DNA of 64,000 nt from Bacteroides sp. CAG:545 (GTDB lineage Bacteria > Bacteroidota > Bacteroidia > Bacteroidales > UBA932), in contig HF996044.1 in the NCBI GenBank assembly GCA_000432515.1, positions 89,522 through 153,521 of the forward strand, in the 5' to 3' direction. This document shows, in pieces, positions 18,661-28,193 of the stretch (position 1 is the first letter of the stretch; each line of letters starts with the position of its first letter). The notes beneath the pieces were generated by a model. The model worked only from the letters and a program-made list of their open reading frames with translations. It ran no database searches and had not been told where the DNA came from. The position numbers and the translations under genes are program-made.

Positions 18661-21600
18661 TTAGAATGTAATATCAACACCGAACATAAGTGTCTTCTGC
18701 CAAGGATAAGCAACAGCATCTTTGCTATCGCTGTTTTTGTATATGCCGGTAGTAGAAGACTTGTCTTTATCGCTCGATGCTCTACGATATGAAGACTCAG
18801 GATCCAAGTACTTGGTATATTTCTTAATTGGAGACCAGTATGCAAGGTTCTCTCCAGAGAAATAGAAGCGTACTTTGTCCAGATGGATCTTCTGGGTAAG
18901 TCTCTGAGGGACAGTATAGCCCACAGTCAGATTCTTGAATCTCAGATAACGGACATTCTGGATGTAACGGCTGTTTACAGGAGCAAGTTCACCACCAGTG
19001 GATGAATAGACTCGCGCTCTCGGGAAATAGGCGTCAGGATTCTCTTCAGACCATACGGTCTTGATGAAATCACGAGGCATGAATGCTGCGCAATATGCAT
19101 AGGAATATGATCCCCAGAATGCGATGTTCATTCCTGCAGGATACCAGTAATGTGTACCTGTTCCCTGGAAGAACGCGCTCACGTCAAAGCCCATCCAGTC
19201 AAAAGCCAGATTGAAACCGTACTGCATGCTCGGAAGGGAATTACCCAGAATCTTACGGTCACCAGGATCATCAGCAGTGTTCTTTCCGAGAGTAATCTTA
19301 TTGATTCCACCCTCACCGGAATGGTCATTGTCGAGATCGACATATCTGAGGTCACCTGCAAGGAATCCGCCCTGCATACGGTTTGTTCCTACATATGTCA
19401 ATGCATCACAGACATTTGCCTGATAGTCCTTTGCCTCTTCATCAGTCTTGAACAGACCATCCACTACGAAGCCCCAGACATCACCGATACGCTGTCCTAC
19501 ATAGTAGTCATTCAGACGCTTGTCCGGGTTGTTTGCATATCTGGTAATATGTGAATCGTAGTCACTGAGAGAAGCCCTTACGCTGTAATTGAACGGCTTG
19601 CCTGCAAGCTTGAATGAATCTCTCCAACCTACGGAAATCTCATAACCGCGAGTTCTCAAATCAGCCGAATTCTCCTTAGGGGCAGCTGCTCCATATACGC
19701 TCGGCAGAGCATTGCCCTGGACAAGCATGTTCTTGGTGTCCCTGATGTAAGCCTCAGCTGTGAAATCAAGTCTGCCGTTGAACAATGATGCATCCAATCC
19801 GACATTGTACTGCTGAGTGGTTTCCCAAGTAAGTTCTGATGAGTTCGGAGCTGAAATACCAGAATATTTTGCATTGGTAGATCCCTCTCCGAAGGTAAAT
19901 GCAGAGAATGCCTGCTGTGAGATGGTTCTCATGTAAGAATAATCGGAGACATTCTGATTACCGAGAGAACCGAAGGAAGCACGGAGCTTGAGGTTGTTCA
20001 CGATATCTCTTGCAGGAGCAAAGAAAGGCTCTTCAGAGATACGCCATCCTCCGGACACTGACGGGAACAGACCCCAACGATGTCCTTTTGCAAAACGGGA
20101 AGAACCGTCATAACGGCCTGAAGCCTCGATGAGGTAACGTCCTTTATAGTCGTAGTTCAATCTTCCAAAGAAACCTGCAAGAGCATATTCACTCTGGCCC
20201 CCTGCAAGAGTAGTGATGATGGCACCGGACTCATCTGGAGATACCAGGTTAAAATCGTTGAGATTCTCATCTGAAAGATTCTGTCCTTTGGCCGTCACAT
20301 TCTTGTATTGGTATGTCTCGACATTGAAACCGAGCATAACCTTGAGATTGTGGGCATCCTTGAAGGTATTTTCGTAAGTGCCGAAAATGTTTCCGGTATA
20401 ATAGTCATACCTTCTTGTACGCTCTTCCAGTTCATTCAAACCGGCACCTGTAGTATATGCATCGGTAACACCAGGACGGACACCAAATGGTATGTTTACG
20501 GTACGGTGCATCTCATTGCGGTTTACACGTCTGTAGGTGAAATTCGCAGTCACATTGAAATGGTCCACCGGCTTGATGACAAGCTCCGTGGTATTGGTGA
20601 AGTTGAATTTCTTGTCATAGTTCTTGTGCTTGCCCATCGCAAATACAATCTGCCTACCGTTGGCTACATTATAGTTACCGCCGATGATGAGAGGGTTGTT
20701 GTAAAGGCCTGTTCCGTCCGGATTGAAGAGAGGGAAAGAGGCAGGAGTGTGGCGCAAGTTGCGGAACACGTCCTGAATATCTCCTACACCGATCCAAGAA
20801 TAATTGGAATTGTAGAATGACGTGTTGTTGGACAAAGACATGATCTTGTTCAGCTTGGCGTCAATCTTGGCACGGAGATTATATTTCTGGAACACATCCG
20901 GCTCTGCAGCCTTCATGATACCGGTCTGCCTGTCATAGCCGCCCGATATGAAATACCTCACGTTCTTGGTTCCGCCGCTTACGGATATGTTGTGCTGCTG
21001 AACAGGATGTCTGTCCCTGAACATTTCGTGATACCAGTCGGTATTGCAGTAATATATCCACTGCTCTTTACCATTGCGGACTTCCTTGACAACCCAAGGG
21101 CGGTCAGGATTCTCAGTCTTGTCATTGACACGGGCCAGAAGCTCCATCATGTCATGCTCGGTATAGCCCGTATAAGGGGTTCCGGCTGCCTGAGTCTTCC
21201 AGAATGTATCCAGAGTATAGACTGACCAATATCCCCTGTCCTCGTAATCTGTCGAAGTGGTCGGCTCTTCCCATCCGAATCTTCCGCTGTAGCGGATCTT
21301 GGCTTTGCCGTCATCCGAGCTTCCTTTCTTGGTGGTCACGAGGATAACTCCATAAGCTGCACGAGCACCGTAAACGGCTGCCGCAGCAGCGTCCTTGATG
21401 ACGGAGATACTCTCGACATCATTAGGATTGACATCTTCGAGGTCTCCGAGCGCACCGTCAATGAGGACGATAGGATTCGCTTCATTGATGGAAGTAAATC
21501 CTCGGATGTTCAGTTTTCCGGTACTTCCAGGGTTACCTGACTGAGTCGTGATGTTCAGGCCAGGAACAGAACCCTGCAGCATGGTGACAAGGTTGTGGGA

Positions 21601-22011
21601 TGACCTGTCCTTCAGGGCTTTGTCATCTACAACTGAAATAGCGCCTGTCAAGTTCACTTTCTTTTGAGTACCATAACCTACAACGACCGTCTCGTTCAAG
21701 GTCATGTTGTCTTCATCAAGTGTGACATTGACAGAAGACTTTGCTGCCGGAACACTCACCTTTCTGGTAATGTAACCGAGAGATGATACCTCCAGGACAA
21801 CATCCCCGGAAGGAACCGACATTGAGAAACTACCGTTCACGTCAGTCGTTGTACCGGTACTTGTGCCGGAAATCAGAACCGCCGCTCCGATAAGAGGTTG
21901 CTGTTGGTTGTCCAGAACTTTTCCGGACACCGTCCTGTTCTGGGCAAAGGCACCTATGCAGGTGGCAAATGCTACCAGAAGCGTAACAGCAAGAAATTTG
22001 ACTGTTCTCAT
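18661..22011 (-). CDS. SusC/RagA-family TonB-dependent outer-membrane transporter (operon 2)
   Basis: TonB-driven outer-membrane importer. The 1116-residue protein starts at 22011 (MRTVKFLAVTLLVAFATCIGAFAQ), with a signal peptide, a carboxypeptidase-regulatory-like domain (about 30-105), the family motif MTLNETVVVGYGTQKKVNLT, a plug domain with NPNDVESISVIKDAAAAAVYG, and a barrel ending LMFGVDITF with a terminal Phe. It lies 47 bases after the metallophosphoesterase gene and just before SusD. Ligand unknown. Confidence 0.95.
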   Translation of the reverse strand: MRTVKFLAVTLLVAFATCIGAFAQNRTVSGKVLDNQQQPLIGAAVLISGTSTGTTTDVNGSFSMSVPSGDVVLEVSSLGYITRKVSVPAAKSSVNVTLDEDNMTLNETVVVGYGTQKKVNLTGAISVVDDKALKDRSSHNLVTMLQGSVPGLNITTQSGNPGSTGKLNIRGFTSINEANPIVLIDGALGDLEDVNPNDVESISVIKDAAAAAVYGARAAYGVILVTTKKGSSDDGKAKIRYSGRFGWEEPTTSTDYEDRGYWSVYTLDTFWKTQAAGTPYTGYTEHDMMELLARVNDKTENPDRPWVVKEVRNGKEQWIYYCNTDWYHEMFRDRHPVQQHNISVSGGTKNVRYFISGGYDRQTGIMKAAEPDVFQKYNLRAKIDAKLNKIMSLSNNTSFYNSNYSWIGVGDIQDVFRNLRHTPASFPLFNPDGTGLYNNPLIIGGNYNVANGRQIVFAMGKHKNYDKKFNFTNTTELVIKPVDHFNVTANFTYRRVNRNEMHRTVNIPFGVRPGVTDAYTTGAGLNELEERTRRYDYYTGNIFGTYENTFKDAHNLKVMLGFNVETYQYKNVTAKGQNLSDENLNDFNLVSPDESGAIITTLAGGQSEYALAGFFGRLNYDYKGRYLIEASGRYDGSSRFAKGHRWGLFPSVSGGWRISEEPFFAPARDIVNNLKLRASFGSLGNQNVSDYSYMRTISQQAFSAFTFGEGSTNAKYSGISAPNSSELTWETTQQYNVGLDASLFNGRLDFTAEAYIRDTKNMLVQGNALPSVYGAAAPKENSADLRTRGYEISVGWRDSFKLAGKPFNYSVRASLSDYDSHITRYANNPDKRLNDYYVGQRIGDVWGFVVDGLFKTDEEAKDYQANVCDALTYVGTNRMQGGFLAGDLRYVDLDNDHSGEGGINKITLGKNTADDPGDRKILGNSLPSMQYGFNLAFDWMGFDVSAFFQGTGTHYWYPAGMNIAFWGSYSYAYCAAFMPRDFIKTVWSEENPDAYFPRARVYSSTGGELAPVNSRYIQNVRYLRFKNLTVGYTVPQRLTQKIHLDKVRFYFSGENLAYWSPIKKYTKYLDPESSYRRASSDKDKSSTTGIYKNSDSKDAVAYPWQKTLMFGVDITF

Positions 22012-22058
22012 AAATTTTGTATTTTGGTTTGTATTATATGGTATCAATCCATTATGAA

Positions 22059-24026
22059 TCAATACTGTGTATAGTCAGTAAGGGTATTGAATGCCTTCGG
22101 ACGCGCCATGTTTTCAGTATAGACGTTGCCGAATTCATCCTTTACTGTTATCGTCAAGTCATCTGTGGCATTGTCCGCCTTGACCTTGAAGAAATGCGGC
22201 ATTGCTTTTTCTGTTATGAAAGAAGGCTTGTTTTTTATATCATTGTTGAACCGAGGAATCGTCAATGCCTTGATATGAAGCGGATCAAATGCGAATGTCC
22301 TGGTCCATTTCAGGGCCTTTCCATGTTCGTCAGTAACTGTGATGGTCCATTTTGGATTCCAGTTCCACACATTGATAAGAACCTCATTGTCAGTATTTTT
22401 AGGATATGCCAGGATATATTTAAGAAACTCAGATTTCATCTCCACATTCTTGAGCTTAGGGACATCATCGTATGAAACACTGAAATTGTTCAGGTCATAA
22501 GAGCGGAACTGATAGTCCTCACTCTTTCCGGTCGCCTTGTACTTCCACTTGAAATCAGTACCGTCCACATCCCAGATACTGTAGCCGCCCGGTGCACCGT
22601 CCAGACTGATGTGGACTCCCGGGGTCAAATGAGCAGACCACCACCATGATGCGCAAACCGCACCGGCATTATGTTCCTGCAGATTTTTCGCGCCAAGTAA
22701 AGCGGTATCTTCCGGAAGTGCATTGAAAATCGTATGAGTGTGCCCGGTCACAGCATGCACTTTGTAGCCATCCAGAACCTCAAGCAGTTCGCTCACGTTG
22801 CTGAAACTGTACTCGAATTGGGAGACGCTTTTCTTTGACGGATAGAACAACTGAGCATGAGTCGTCAATACTATAGGGGTAGATGTGCTCACATACGCCA
22901 GATCCTTCTTAAGCCAATCCAACTGATTCTGTGTCAGATTCTTGTGATATTTTCTTGATGATGTTCCGTCATATTCAGTACAGTCAATGTCGTCAATCAC
23001 CACATAATGCACCTTTCCGATATTGAAGGAATAATACTGGGGAGCAATGGTTTTGTCATACGGAAGTTTTGCATCATAACCGCTCGTCGCGCGCATATCA
23101 TTGTCATGATTGCCCATTGTATGGTATATGATTATATCCGATACTTTGTCGTTTATAAGATCCAGATAGTCTTTCAGTTCCATCTGGTGCGTGTACCAAT
23201 ACAGGTCCCAGGTCATGTCGCCGAGGGTAATCGCATACATCTTCTCGGACTTATGCTTGTCGCGATATGTGTTCCAGTCATTGGTAAACTCAGTGAACTG
23301 TGTCCTGTCATCGGTCCTGTTCGCAAGATGCATATCTCCCAGGAAGAAGACCTTGTACTTGTCCTGGCCCTCCACTTTATTCAAGACGAAATCCACGCGC
23401 TCAGTTTTTTTCGCAGAAGATGTCAATGCGCTGTGAATCTTCGGTAATATGCCATTTACTTCAGGCTCATATCCGCTCGGAACGGACATGAACACATATT
23501 TCAGATATTTTGCCGACCTCATCTGATACACTCCGTCAGCATCAGTCTTTACCACCTCATAGCCATCAGATACGACTACGTCAGGGACACCGACACCATT
23601 GCATGAGATCTTTCCGTAAACGGTAGAACCGTCAGCAGGTTCCACCCCGTCGCCGTAAATGGACACCACCATCTCGCCCATAAGCTTGACCGCATTCCCA
23701 CGCTTTATGGATACAGAATACTTTCCAGAAACCATTCCCGAATAAAGCGAGACTGTAAACTTGGTCGTGCTGACAGATACGATGTCGCAGGTATGTTCGA
23801 CTCCTACGGGATCTTTCAGCACAATCTTGTCGGTCTCCTTCGGGGACTTCTGGAACTGCACCCTGAAATCAAGAGTTGTAGCGCTGTATTCAAGTTCTAC
23901 ATTTTCCGGCACACGGAACTGTACATCAATCTCGCCCCCCCCACCATTTTCTGTCTTGCTGCATGAAGCGAACGCAAAAGCAGCAAGAAAAACGATGATG
24001 GAAGCCCACACTCGTATTATTTTCAT
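22059..24026 (-). CDS. Calcineurin-like metallophosphoesterase lipoprotein, first gene of SusCD operon 2
   Basis: Secreted two-metal phosphoesterase. The 655 residues begin with a lipobox (AFASC), then an N-terminal Ig-like region and a carboxypeptidase-regulatory/SdrD-like domain (about 140-200, VYGKISCNGVGVPDVVVSDG). The catalytic domain (about 225-480) shows all motifs in order: FLGDMH, TLGDMTWD, TMGNHDND, TTHAQLF and VTGHTHTIF. A C-terminal beta domain follows, as in other Bacteroidetes calcineurin-type phosphoesterases. It leads an operon with SusC, SusD and the BACON lipoprotein, so it probably processes the imported substrate at the cell surface. Substrate unknown. Confidence 0.88.
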   Translation of the reverse strand: MKIIRVWASIIVFLAAFAFASCSKTENGGGGEIDVQFRVPENVELEYSATTLDFRVQFQKSPKETDKIVLKDPVGVEHTCDIVSVSTTKFTVSLYSGMVSGKYSVSIKRGNAVKLMGEMVVSIYGDGVEPADGSTVYGKISCNGVGVPDVVVSDGYEVVKTDADGVYQMRSAKYLKYVFMSVPSGYEPEVNGILPKIHSALTSSAKKTERVDFVLNKVEGQDKYKVFFLGDMHLANRTDDRTQFTEFTNDWNTYRDKHKSEKMYAITLGDMTWDLYWYTHQMELKDYLDLINDKVSDIIIYHTMGNHDNDMRATSGYDAKLPYDKTIAPQYYSFNIGKVHYVVIDDIDCTEYDGTSSRKYHKNLTQNQLDWLKKDLAYVSTSTPIVLTTHAQLFYPSKKSVSQFEYSFSNVSELLEVLDGYKVHAVTGHTHTIFNALPEDTALLGAKNLQEHNAGAVCASWWWSAHLTPGVHISLDGAPGGYSIWDVDGTDFKWKYKATGKSEDYQFRSYDLNNFSVSYDDVPKLKNVEMKSEFLKYILAYPKNTDNEVLINVWNWNPKWTITVTDEHGKALKWTRTFAFDPLHIKALTIPRFNNDIKNKPSFITEKAMPHFFKVKADNATDDLTITVKDEFGNVYTENMARPKAFNTLTDYTQY

Positions 24027-24094
24027 TGTATGTGATAATAGTTATTGTTTTTGTTTTGTAACGTTTCAATTTGGTATTACAATCGTTTCGAAAG

Positions 24095-24124
24095 CAAAAA
24101 TAGCAAAAACTTGATAATTTCAAA
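24095..24124 (-). promoter_or_regulatory. Promoter of SusCD operon 2
   Basis: On the minus strand a TTTG (-33) at 24124-24121 is followed after 18 bases by TATTTTTG (24102-24095), matching TAnnTTTG. It lies 69 bases before the metallophosphoesterase start, with an A-rich leader. Confidence 0.7.
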
Positions 24125-24193
24125 AGTATTAAATCATTTTTTTGCGAGAAAGCATAACTCTGGCAATGGTAAGGAGGCCATATAAAGCAGAAC

Positions 24194-24238
24194 GAAAGTC
24201 ATAACAAACTTCCGTCGATTGAAGATGTTATAACTTTC
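24194..24238. repeat. Imperfect 12-bp inverted repeat between tRNA-Gly and operon 2
   Basis: GAAAGTCATAAC at 24194-24205 and GTTATAACTTTC at 24227-24238 pair with one mismatch around a 21-base loop that itself contains ACTTC/GAAGA-type pairing. It lies downstream of tRNA-Gly on the minus strand and could mark its transcript end, but has no T run. The rest of 24125-24270 holds nothing recognisable. Confidence 0.4.
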
Positions 24239-24270
24239 AGAACATATTATTATATACTATTTGTTGTTCG

Positions 24271-24346
24271 TGGAGCGGAAAACGGGGCTCGAACCCGCGA
24301 CCTTCGGCTTGGGAAGCCAACGCTCTACCAGCTGAGCTATTTCCGC
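24271..24346 (-). tRNA. tRNA-Gly (CCC anticodon)
   Basis: Full cloverleaf on the minus strand: acceptor GCGGAAA pairs with TTTCCGC, D arm GCTC/GAGC, anticodon stem TTGGC/GCCGA with loop TTCCCAA (anticodon CCC, reads GGG), and T arm GCGGG TTCGAGC CCCGT. The 3' CCA is encoded. A strong promoter lies 28 bases upstream. Confidence 0.95.
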
Positions 24347-24373
24347 ATTGCAGCCGTTCTCCGGATGCGACTG

Positions 24374-24404
24374 CAAAGATAGTAAACTCGCATAAGTTTA
24401 CAAA
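24374..24404 (-). promoter_or_regulatory. Promoter of tRNA-Gly
   Basis: On the minus strand TTTG at 24404-24401, a 19-base spacer, then TATCTTTG at 24381-24374. This is an exact match to the Bacteroidales housekeeping promoter and uses the same -7 sequence as tRNA-Asp at 45668. Confidence 0.85.
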
Positions 24405-24432
24405 TATTTTTTGAAGGTTACTTATGGATTAC

Positions 24433-25521
24433 CTACTCAATCACGCATTCAGAAATGTTCTTCACACCCGGAATACCGAAATACGATTCCACGATGTCGC
24501 CTTTCAGGAACACTTTTCTTTTCAGGTTTGAAGGATTGGAAACGAGATTCAATGCATCCCGGACCTTGCCTTTCAACAATTGGACTGACATACAGGACTC
24601 CTTGTCATAGACAGTGGTCCTGCCTGCGATGGCTATATTCGATTCAGACTCAAACGGCTCGTCGAATGACACGGATGAAGCAGTCAAATCACCACCCACA
24701 ATATAGCCGTACACCCACACGCCTTTCGCATCCAACTCGGATTTTGCCTGAGAAACGCTCAATGCGTCCTTATATGCTCCTCCGGTGGGTGCGCTGCCGG
24801 AGCCGGAGCCGATGACGTATCTGTCGCTCACCCAAGCCTTAGCAGTATCGACGGCAATGCTGATGCCTGCACCTGAAGTTCCGGCAGAGGGGGCCTGCAC
24901 GCTTAAGACAAGCACCTGTTTAGGTCTTATTTTTTTAGTTGTCAACGACTTGTCCTTCCCGCCGTCATATAGGACCAGTGTCACATTTCCCGGCTGGAAA
25001 TAGGCCACCCGCTTTTCGGAGTAACCGTACATGAGCTTACCGGCAGAAGACTTCAGAAAGAGCACGCCGTCAGGATAAGATTTCAGGAAATCGGGCGAAA
25101 TCACCAGCCGGATTCCCGCATTCTGCATATCACAGTCGAGATAGACATGCGCGGTCTTCCCTTCCTGGACCACGACACACTGGTCATCTCCATATAGTGG
25201 GGATGAGAATGACGGCTTGGAAAATTCAGAGGAGCGCACTGAGATATTGTAAGTTCCGGATTTCACAAGAATCTTTTCGGAAGAGTCGCCATACTTGCCG
25301 TCATATATGACCTTTCCTCCGGCGTCCGTGACTTTAAGCAGGAAATCACACGTGTCCGGCAAGTTTTCCGCCGTAGCTTTTGTCAGGGCATATGCCTGTT
25401 CAGAGAAGTGAATACCAAGATAACCGGAGCCCGTCTCAGTCTCCGCATCGAGTCGTCTGCAGAACGTGAACACAGGCAGGAGCAGTACTGCCAAAAATTT
25501 GATTTTCAATAGTTGTCGCAT
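24433..25521 (-). CDS. DUF4493/DUF6359-like secreted lipoprotein
   Basis: A 362-residue secreted protein of unknown role. A hydrophobic signal ends at TFC (possible lipobox). The N-terminal two thirds (about 30-220) fits the DUF4493 type of beta domain: LPDTCDFLLKVTDAGGKVIYDG, KSGTYNISVRS, VYLDCDMQNAGIRL. The C-terminal part (about 245-360) resembles the OB-like DUF6359: DALSVSQAKSELDAKGVWVYGYIVGG, SNIAIAGR, SVQLLKGKVRDALNLVSNPS, KVFLKGDIVESYFGIPGVKN. It stands alone between tRNA-Gly and uvrD, with no SusCD partner. Confidence 0.7.
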   Translation of the reverse strand: MRQLLKIKFLAVLLLPVFTFCRRLDAETETGSGYLGIHFSEQAYALTKATAENLPDTCDFLLKVTDAGGKVIYDGKYGDSSEKILVKSGTYNISVRSSEFSKPSFSSPLYGDDQCVVVQEGKTAHVYLDCDMQNAGIRLVISPDFLKSYPDGVLFLKSSAGKLMYGYSEKRVAYFQPGNVTLVLYDGGKDKSLTTKKIRPKQVLVLSVQAPSAGTSGAGISIAVDTAKAWVSDRYVIGSGSGSAPTGGAYKDALSVSQAKSELDAKGVWVYGYIVGGDLTASSVSFDEPFESESNIAIAGRTTVYDKESCMSVQLLKGKVRDALNLVSNPSNLKRKVFLKGDIVESYFGIPGVKNISECVIE

Positions 25522-25584
25522 AATTCAATAAGTTTAAGCGACCGCTAAAGTATGTGAAATTTTTCCGATTTTATTTAAGAAACG

Positions 25585-25624
25585 TAAAAATTTCCCGACA
25601 GAAATTTTAAATTTTCCTGCCGGG
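25585..25624 (-). terminator. Terminator after the UvrD-like helicase
   Basis: On the minus strand CCCGGCAG pairs with CTGTCGGG (one G-U) with further A/T pairing inside, followed by AAATTTTTA. It lies about 29 bases past the helicase stop. The 131-base gap to the next gene otherwise holds only a near-promoter TACTTTAG before the DUF4493 gene. Confidence 0.6.
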
Positions 25625-25652
25625 CATTTAAAAAAAGTTTTAAATATCTGTT

Positions 25653-28118
25653 CTAACTCTCTACAAGGCGGATTTTCGCATACTTGAGCAGCAAAATCTT
25701 TTCTCCGAAATTGTCGAACGCGATCTTCGCCTTCAGATCAGTTCCGGTACCGGCTATCTGTCTGATGACGCCGAAACCGAAACGGTTATGCTCGATCCGC
25801 TGCCCCACTTTCATATCCAGGACAGAGACAGGGGCGAAATCAGCATCGAATGAACGCGGACTCGGAGCGGAAGAGGCAGGCTTCAGAGGCTTGCCGGTCA
25901 CCGATGACACTGGAGGTCTGTTCTCTTTGATGACTTTTACTGGACCAGAAGTGCCATATGAACGGTTCTGCGATGAAGCGCCATAACTTCTGCGCTCTCC
26001 GGAGAACTTCGCGCCATAACCGAAGCGGGAGCCGAATCCGCCGAAAGACTGCATGCCGTCTTCACGGGAGTCATCATCCTCGCGCAGTGGATTGTCAATA
26101 TACCTTGTGTTTATTTCACGCACGAAACGGCTCGGCGCATTCTGTTCATGCTTTCCGTTTCTCATCCTGGTAGAGGCAAATGACAGATTTACAGCCACTT
26201 TTGCACGTGTCAATGCCACATAAAACAGCCTTCGCTCCTCTTCAATCTCAGACGGCGATGAGAACGAACCGCCGGACGGGAATATATTCTCCTCCATTCC
26301 GGCCACATATACATAAGGGAACTCAAGGCCCTTGGAAGAATGCACCGTCATCAGGGTTATCTTGTTGGAAGACTCATCATCCGTCATATCGATAGCGCTG
26401 AGCAATGATATGTCCTCCAGGAAATCCCCGAGTGTCACCAAAGGAATGTCGCTGTCCGAAATGGACTCGATATCCACAACATTCTCATCTGCAAGCATTT
26501 CCTCCTTATACTGGTTCTTCCTGTCCTCCACGAAGCCCTGAACGCTGTTCAGGAGTTCTTCGATATTGGCCGCTCTGGACTGGCTCTCGATCGAATTGTC
26601 CATCTTGAACGACGCATACAGGCCGCATCTTGTAGAAAGTGCGGATGCCACCTGAAAAGCATCATCCTTCGCCAGAGAAGCATTGGCATTGGCAATCATA
26701 TTCCTGAATTCCATTATCTTGCCTGCAGCTCCGGACTTGATTCCGGCCTTCATAAGCATTGACGGTTCACAGGCATTGAACAATGAAACTCCCGCGGCAG
26801 CGGCGACAGCGACAAGAGCCCCCTCGGAGGTGGAGCCGATACCCCTGGCCGGCGTGTTCAGCACTCTGCGGAACGACTCGTCGTCATTCGGATTGACGGC
26901 AAGTTTCAGGTAGGCCATCATGTCCTTCACCTCGGCACGGTCGAAGAAGGAATTGCCGGAGACTATCATGTACGGCAGGTTGCGTTTTCTGAGCGCCTCC
27001 TCCAGCGCGCGAGACTGGGAATTTGTTCTGTACAATATCGCAAAGTCCTGATACTGACAATGGTCCTTTTCCATGCGGGACACGATGGAAGACGCGATAA
27101 GCACTGCCTCCTCCTGCTCGGTATAAGCCTTTATGAGATGTATCAGATCGCCCTCTGGACCTTTTGAAAAACAGGTTTTCGGGATTCTTGACTCATTGTT
27201 CTCAATGACGGAATTGGCAGCATCCACGATTACCTGAGTGGATCTGTAGTTACGCTCAAGTCTAAAGAGCTTATAGTCAGGATAATCCCTTCTAAAGTTC
27301 AGGATATTCTCGATCTTGGCTCCGCGGAACGCATAGATGGACTGCGAATCATCACCGACCACACAGATGTTGTGGTGTTTCTGACTGAGCTTCTTGAGAA
27401 TGAGGTACTGGGCCACATTGGTATCCTGATACTCGTCCACAAGGATGTAGTCAAAGCGGGACGCCACGGAGTCGAGAGCCTCCGGATTGTCCCGGAACAA
27501 GATGTTCATATTCAGCAGGATATCGTCGAAATCCATCACCCCAGCCTGCCTGCATTTCTCGGCGTAACGGGCGTAGATGTTGCAGATTTCCGGCTTCTTG
27601 GCGTGCGTGTCATTGATAATGGCCTGCGCATCCTTCTTGTACGCCTGAGGCGTTATCAGGTTGTTCTTGGCCATCGATATGCGGCCGAGCACATCCTTCG
27701 GCTTATAGACTTTGTCATCAAGTTTCATTTCCTTCAGGCACGACTTTATGGCGCTGATGGAATCACTCGTATCATAGATGGTAAATGAGGACGGATAACC
27801 GAGACTTTCCGCAAACTCTCTGAGAAACCGTATGAACACGGAATGGAAAGTGCCCATGTAGAGCCGCCGGGCCTTCTTCTCCCCCACTATTGCCGCGATT
27901 CGGGCTTTCATTTCCGCCGCAGCCTTCTTTGTGAATGTCAATGCCAATATCCTGTCGGGTTCTCCCCCGTTTTCAAGAATATAAGCGATTCTGCCGGTCA
28001 ACACTCTCGTTTTTCCTGCTCCTGCGCCGGCAACTATGAGCACCGGCCCCTCTGTCTGGCAGACTGCAGCTCTCTGCTGTTCGTCCAACCCCTCCAATAT
28101 AGCACTTTTGTTTTCCAT
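25653..28118 (-). CDS. uvrD: UvrD/PcrA-family superfamily 1A DNA helicase
   Basis: ATP-driven 3'-5' DNA helicase for repair and for clearing proteins from DNA. The 821 residues carry all SF1A motifs: Q motif LDEQQRAAV, Walker A GAGAGKT at 31-37, Walker B DEYQDTN, GDDSQSIYAFRGA, LERNYRST, and motifs V/VI with TVHSSKGLEFPYVYVAG and RRLFYVALTRA. A flexible Ser/Arg-rich linker (about 690-750) leads to a C-terminal Tudor-like domain (VGQRIEHNRFGFGVIRQI) that in PcrA contacts RNA polymerase. Divergent from nqrA with a 75-base gap. Confidence 0.93.
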   Translation of the reverse strand: MENKSAILEGLDEQQRAAVCQTEGPVLIVAGAGAGKTRVLTGRIAYILENGGEPDRILALTFTKKAAAEMKARIAAIVGEKKARRLYMGTFHSVFIRFLREFAESLGYPSSFTIYDTSDSISAIKSCLKEMKLDDKVYKPKDVLGRISMAKNNLITPQAYKKDAQAIINDTHAKKPEICNIYARYAEKCRQAGVMDFDDILLNMNILFRDNPEALDSVASRFDYILVDEYQDTNVAQYLILKKLSQKHHNICVVGDDSQSIYAFRGAKIENILNFRRDYPDYKLFRLERNYRSTQVIVDAANSVIENNESRIPKTCFSKGPEGDLIHLIKAYTEQEEAVLIASSIVSRMEKDHCQYQDFAILYRTNSQSRALEEALRKRNLPYMIVSGNSFFDRAEVKDMMAYLKLAVNPNDDESFRRVLNTPARGIGSTSEGALVAVAAAAGVSLFNACEPSMLMKAGIKSGAAGKIMEFRNMIANANASLAKDDAFQVASALSTRCGLYASFKMDNSIESQSRAANIEELLNSVQGFVEDRKNQYKEEMLADENVVDIESISDSDIPLVTLGDFLEDISLLSAIDMTDDESSNKITLMTVHSSKGLEFPYVYVAGMEENIFPSGGSFSSPSEIEEERRLFYVALTRAKVAVNLSFASTRMRNGKHEQNAPSRFVREINTRYIDNPLREDDDSREDGMQSFGGFGSRFGYGAKFSGERRSYGASSQNRSYGTSGPVKVIKENRPPVSSVTGKPLKPASSAPSPRSFDADFAPVSVLDMKVGQRIEHNRFGFGVIRQIAGTGTDLKAKIAFDNFGEKILLLKYAKIRLVES

Positions 28119-28148
28119 AATAATGGCGAAATTACGAAAAAAATTCAG

Positions 28149-28156
28149 TATATTCG
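28149..28156 (+). promoter_or_regulatory. Possible -7 element of the nqr operon
   Basis: TATATTCG differs from TAnnTTTG at one base and lies 38 bases before the nqrA start in the divergent gap. On the other strand, TAATTTCG (28135-28128) is a similar one-mismatch site for the helicase gene. No TTTG is well placed for either. Confidence 0.3.
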
Positions 28157-28193
28157 CGCCGGAAATCCGAAATACTATTAAAGGTTACCTATA

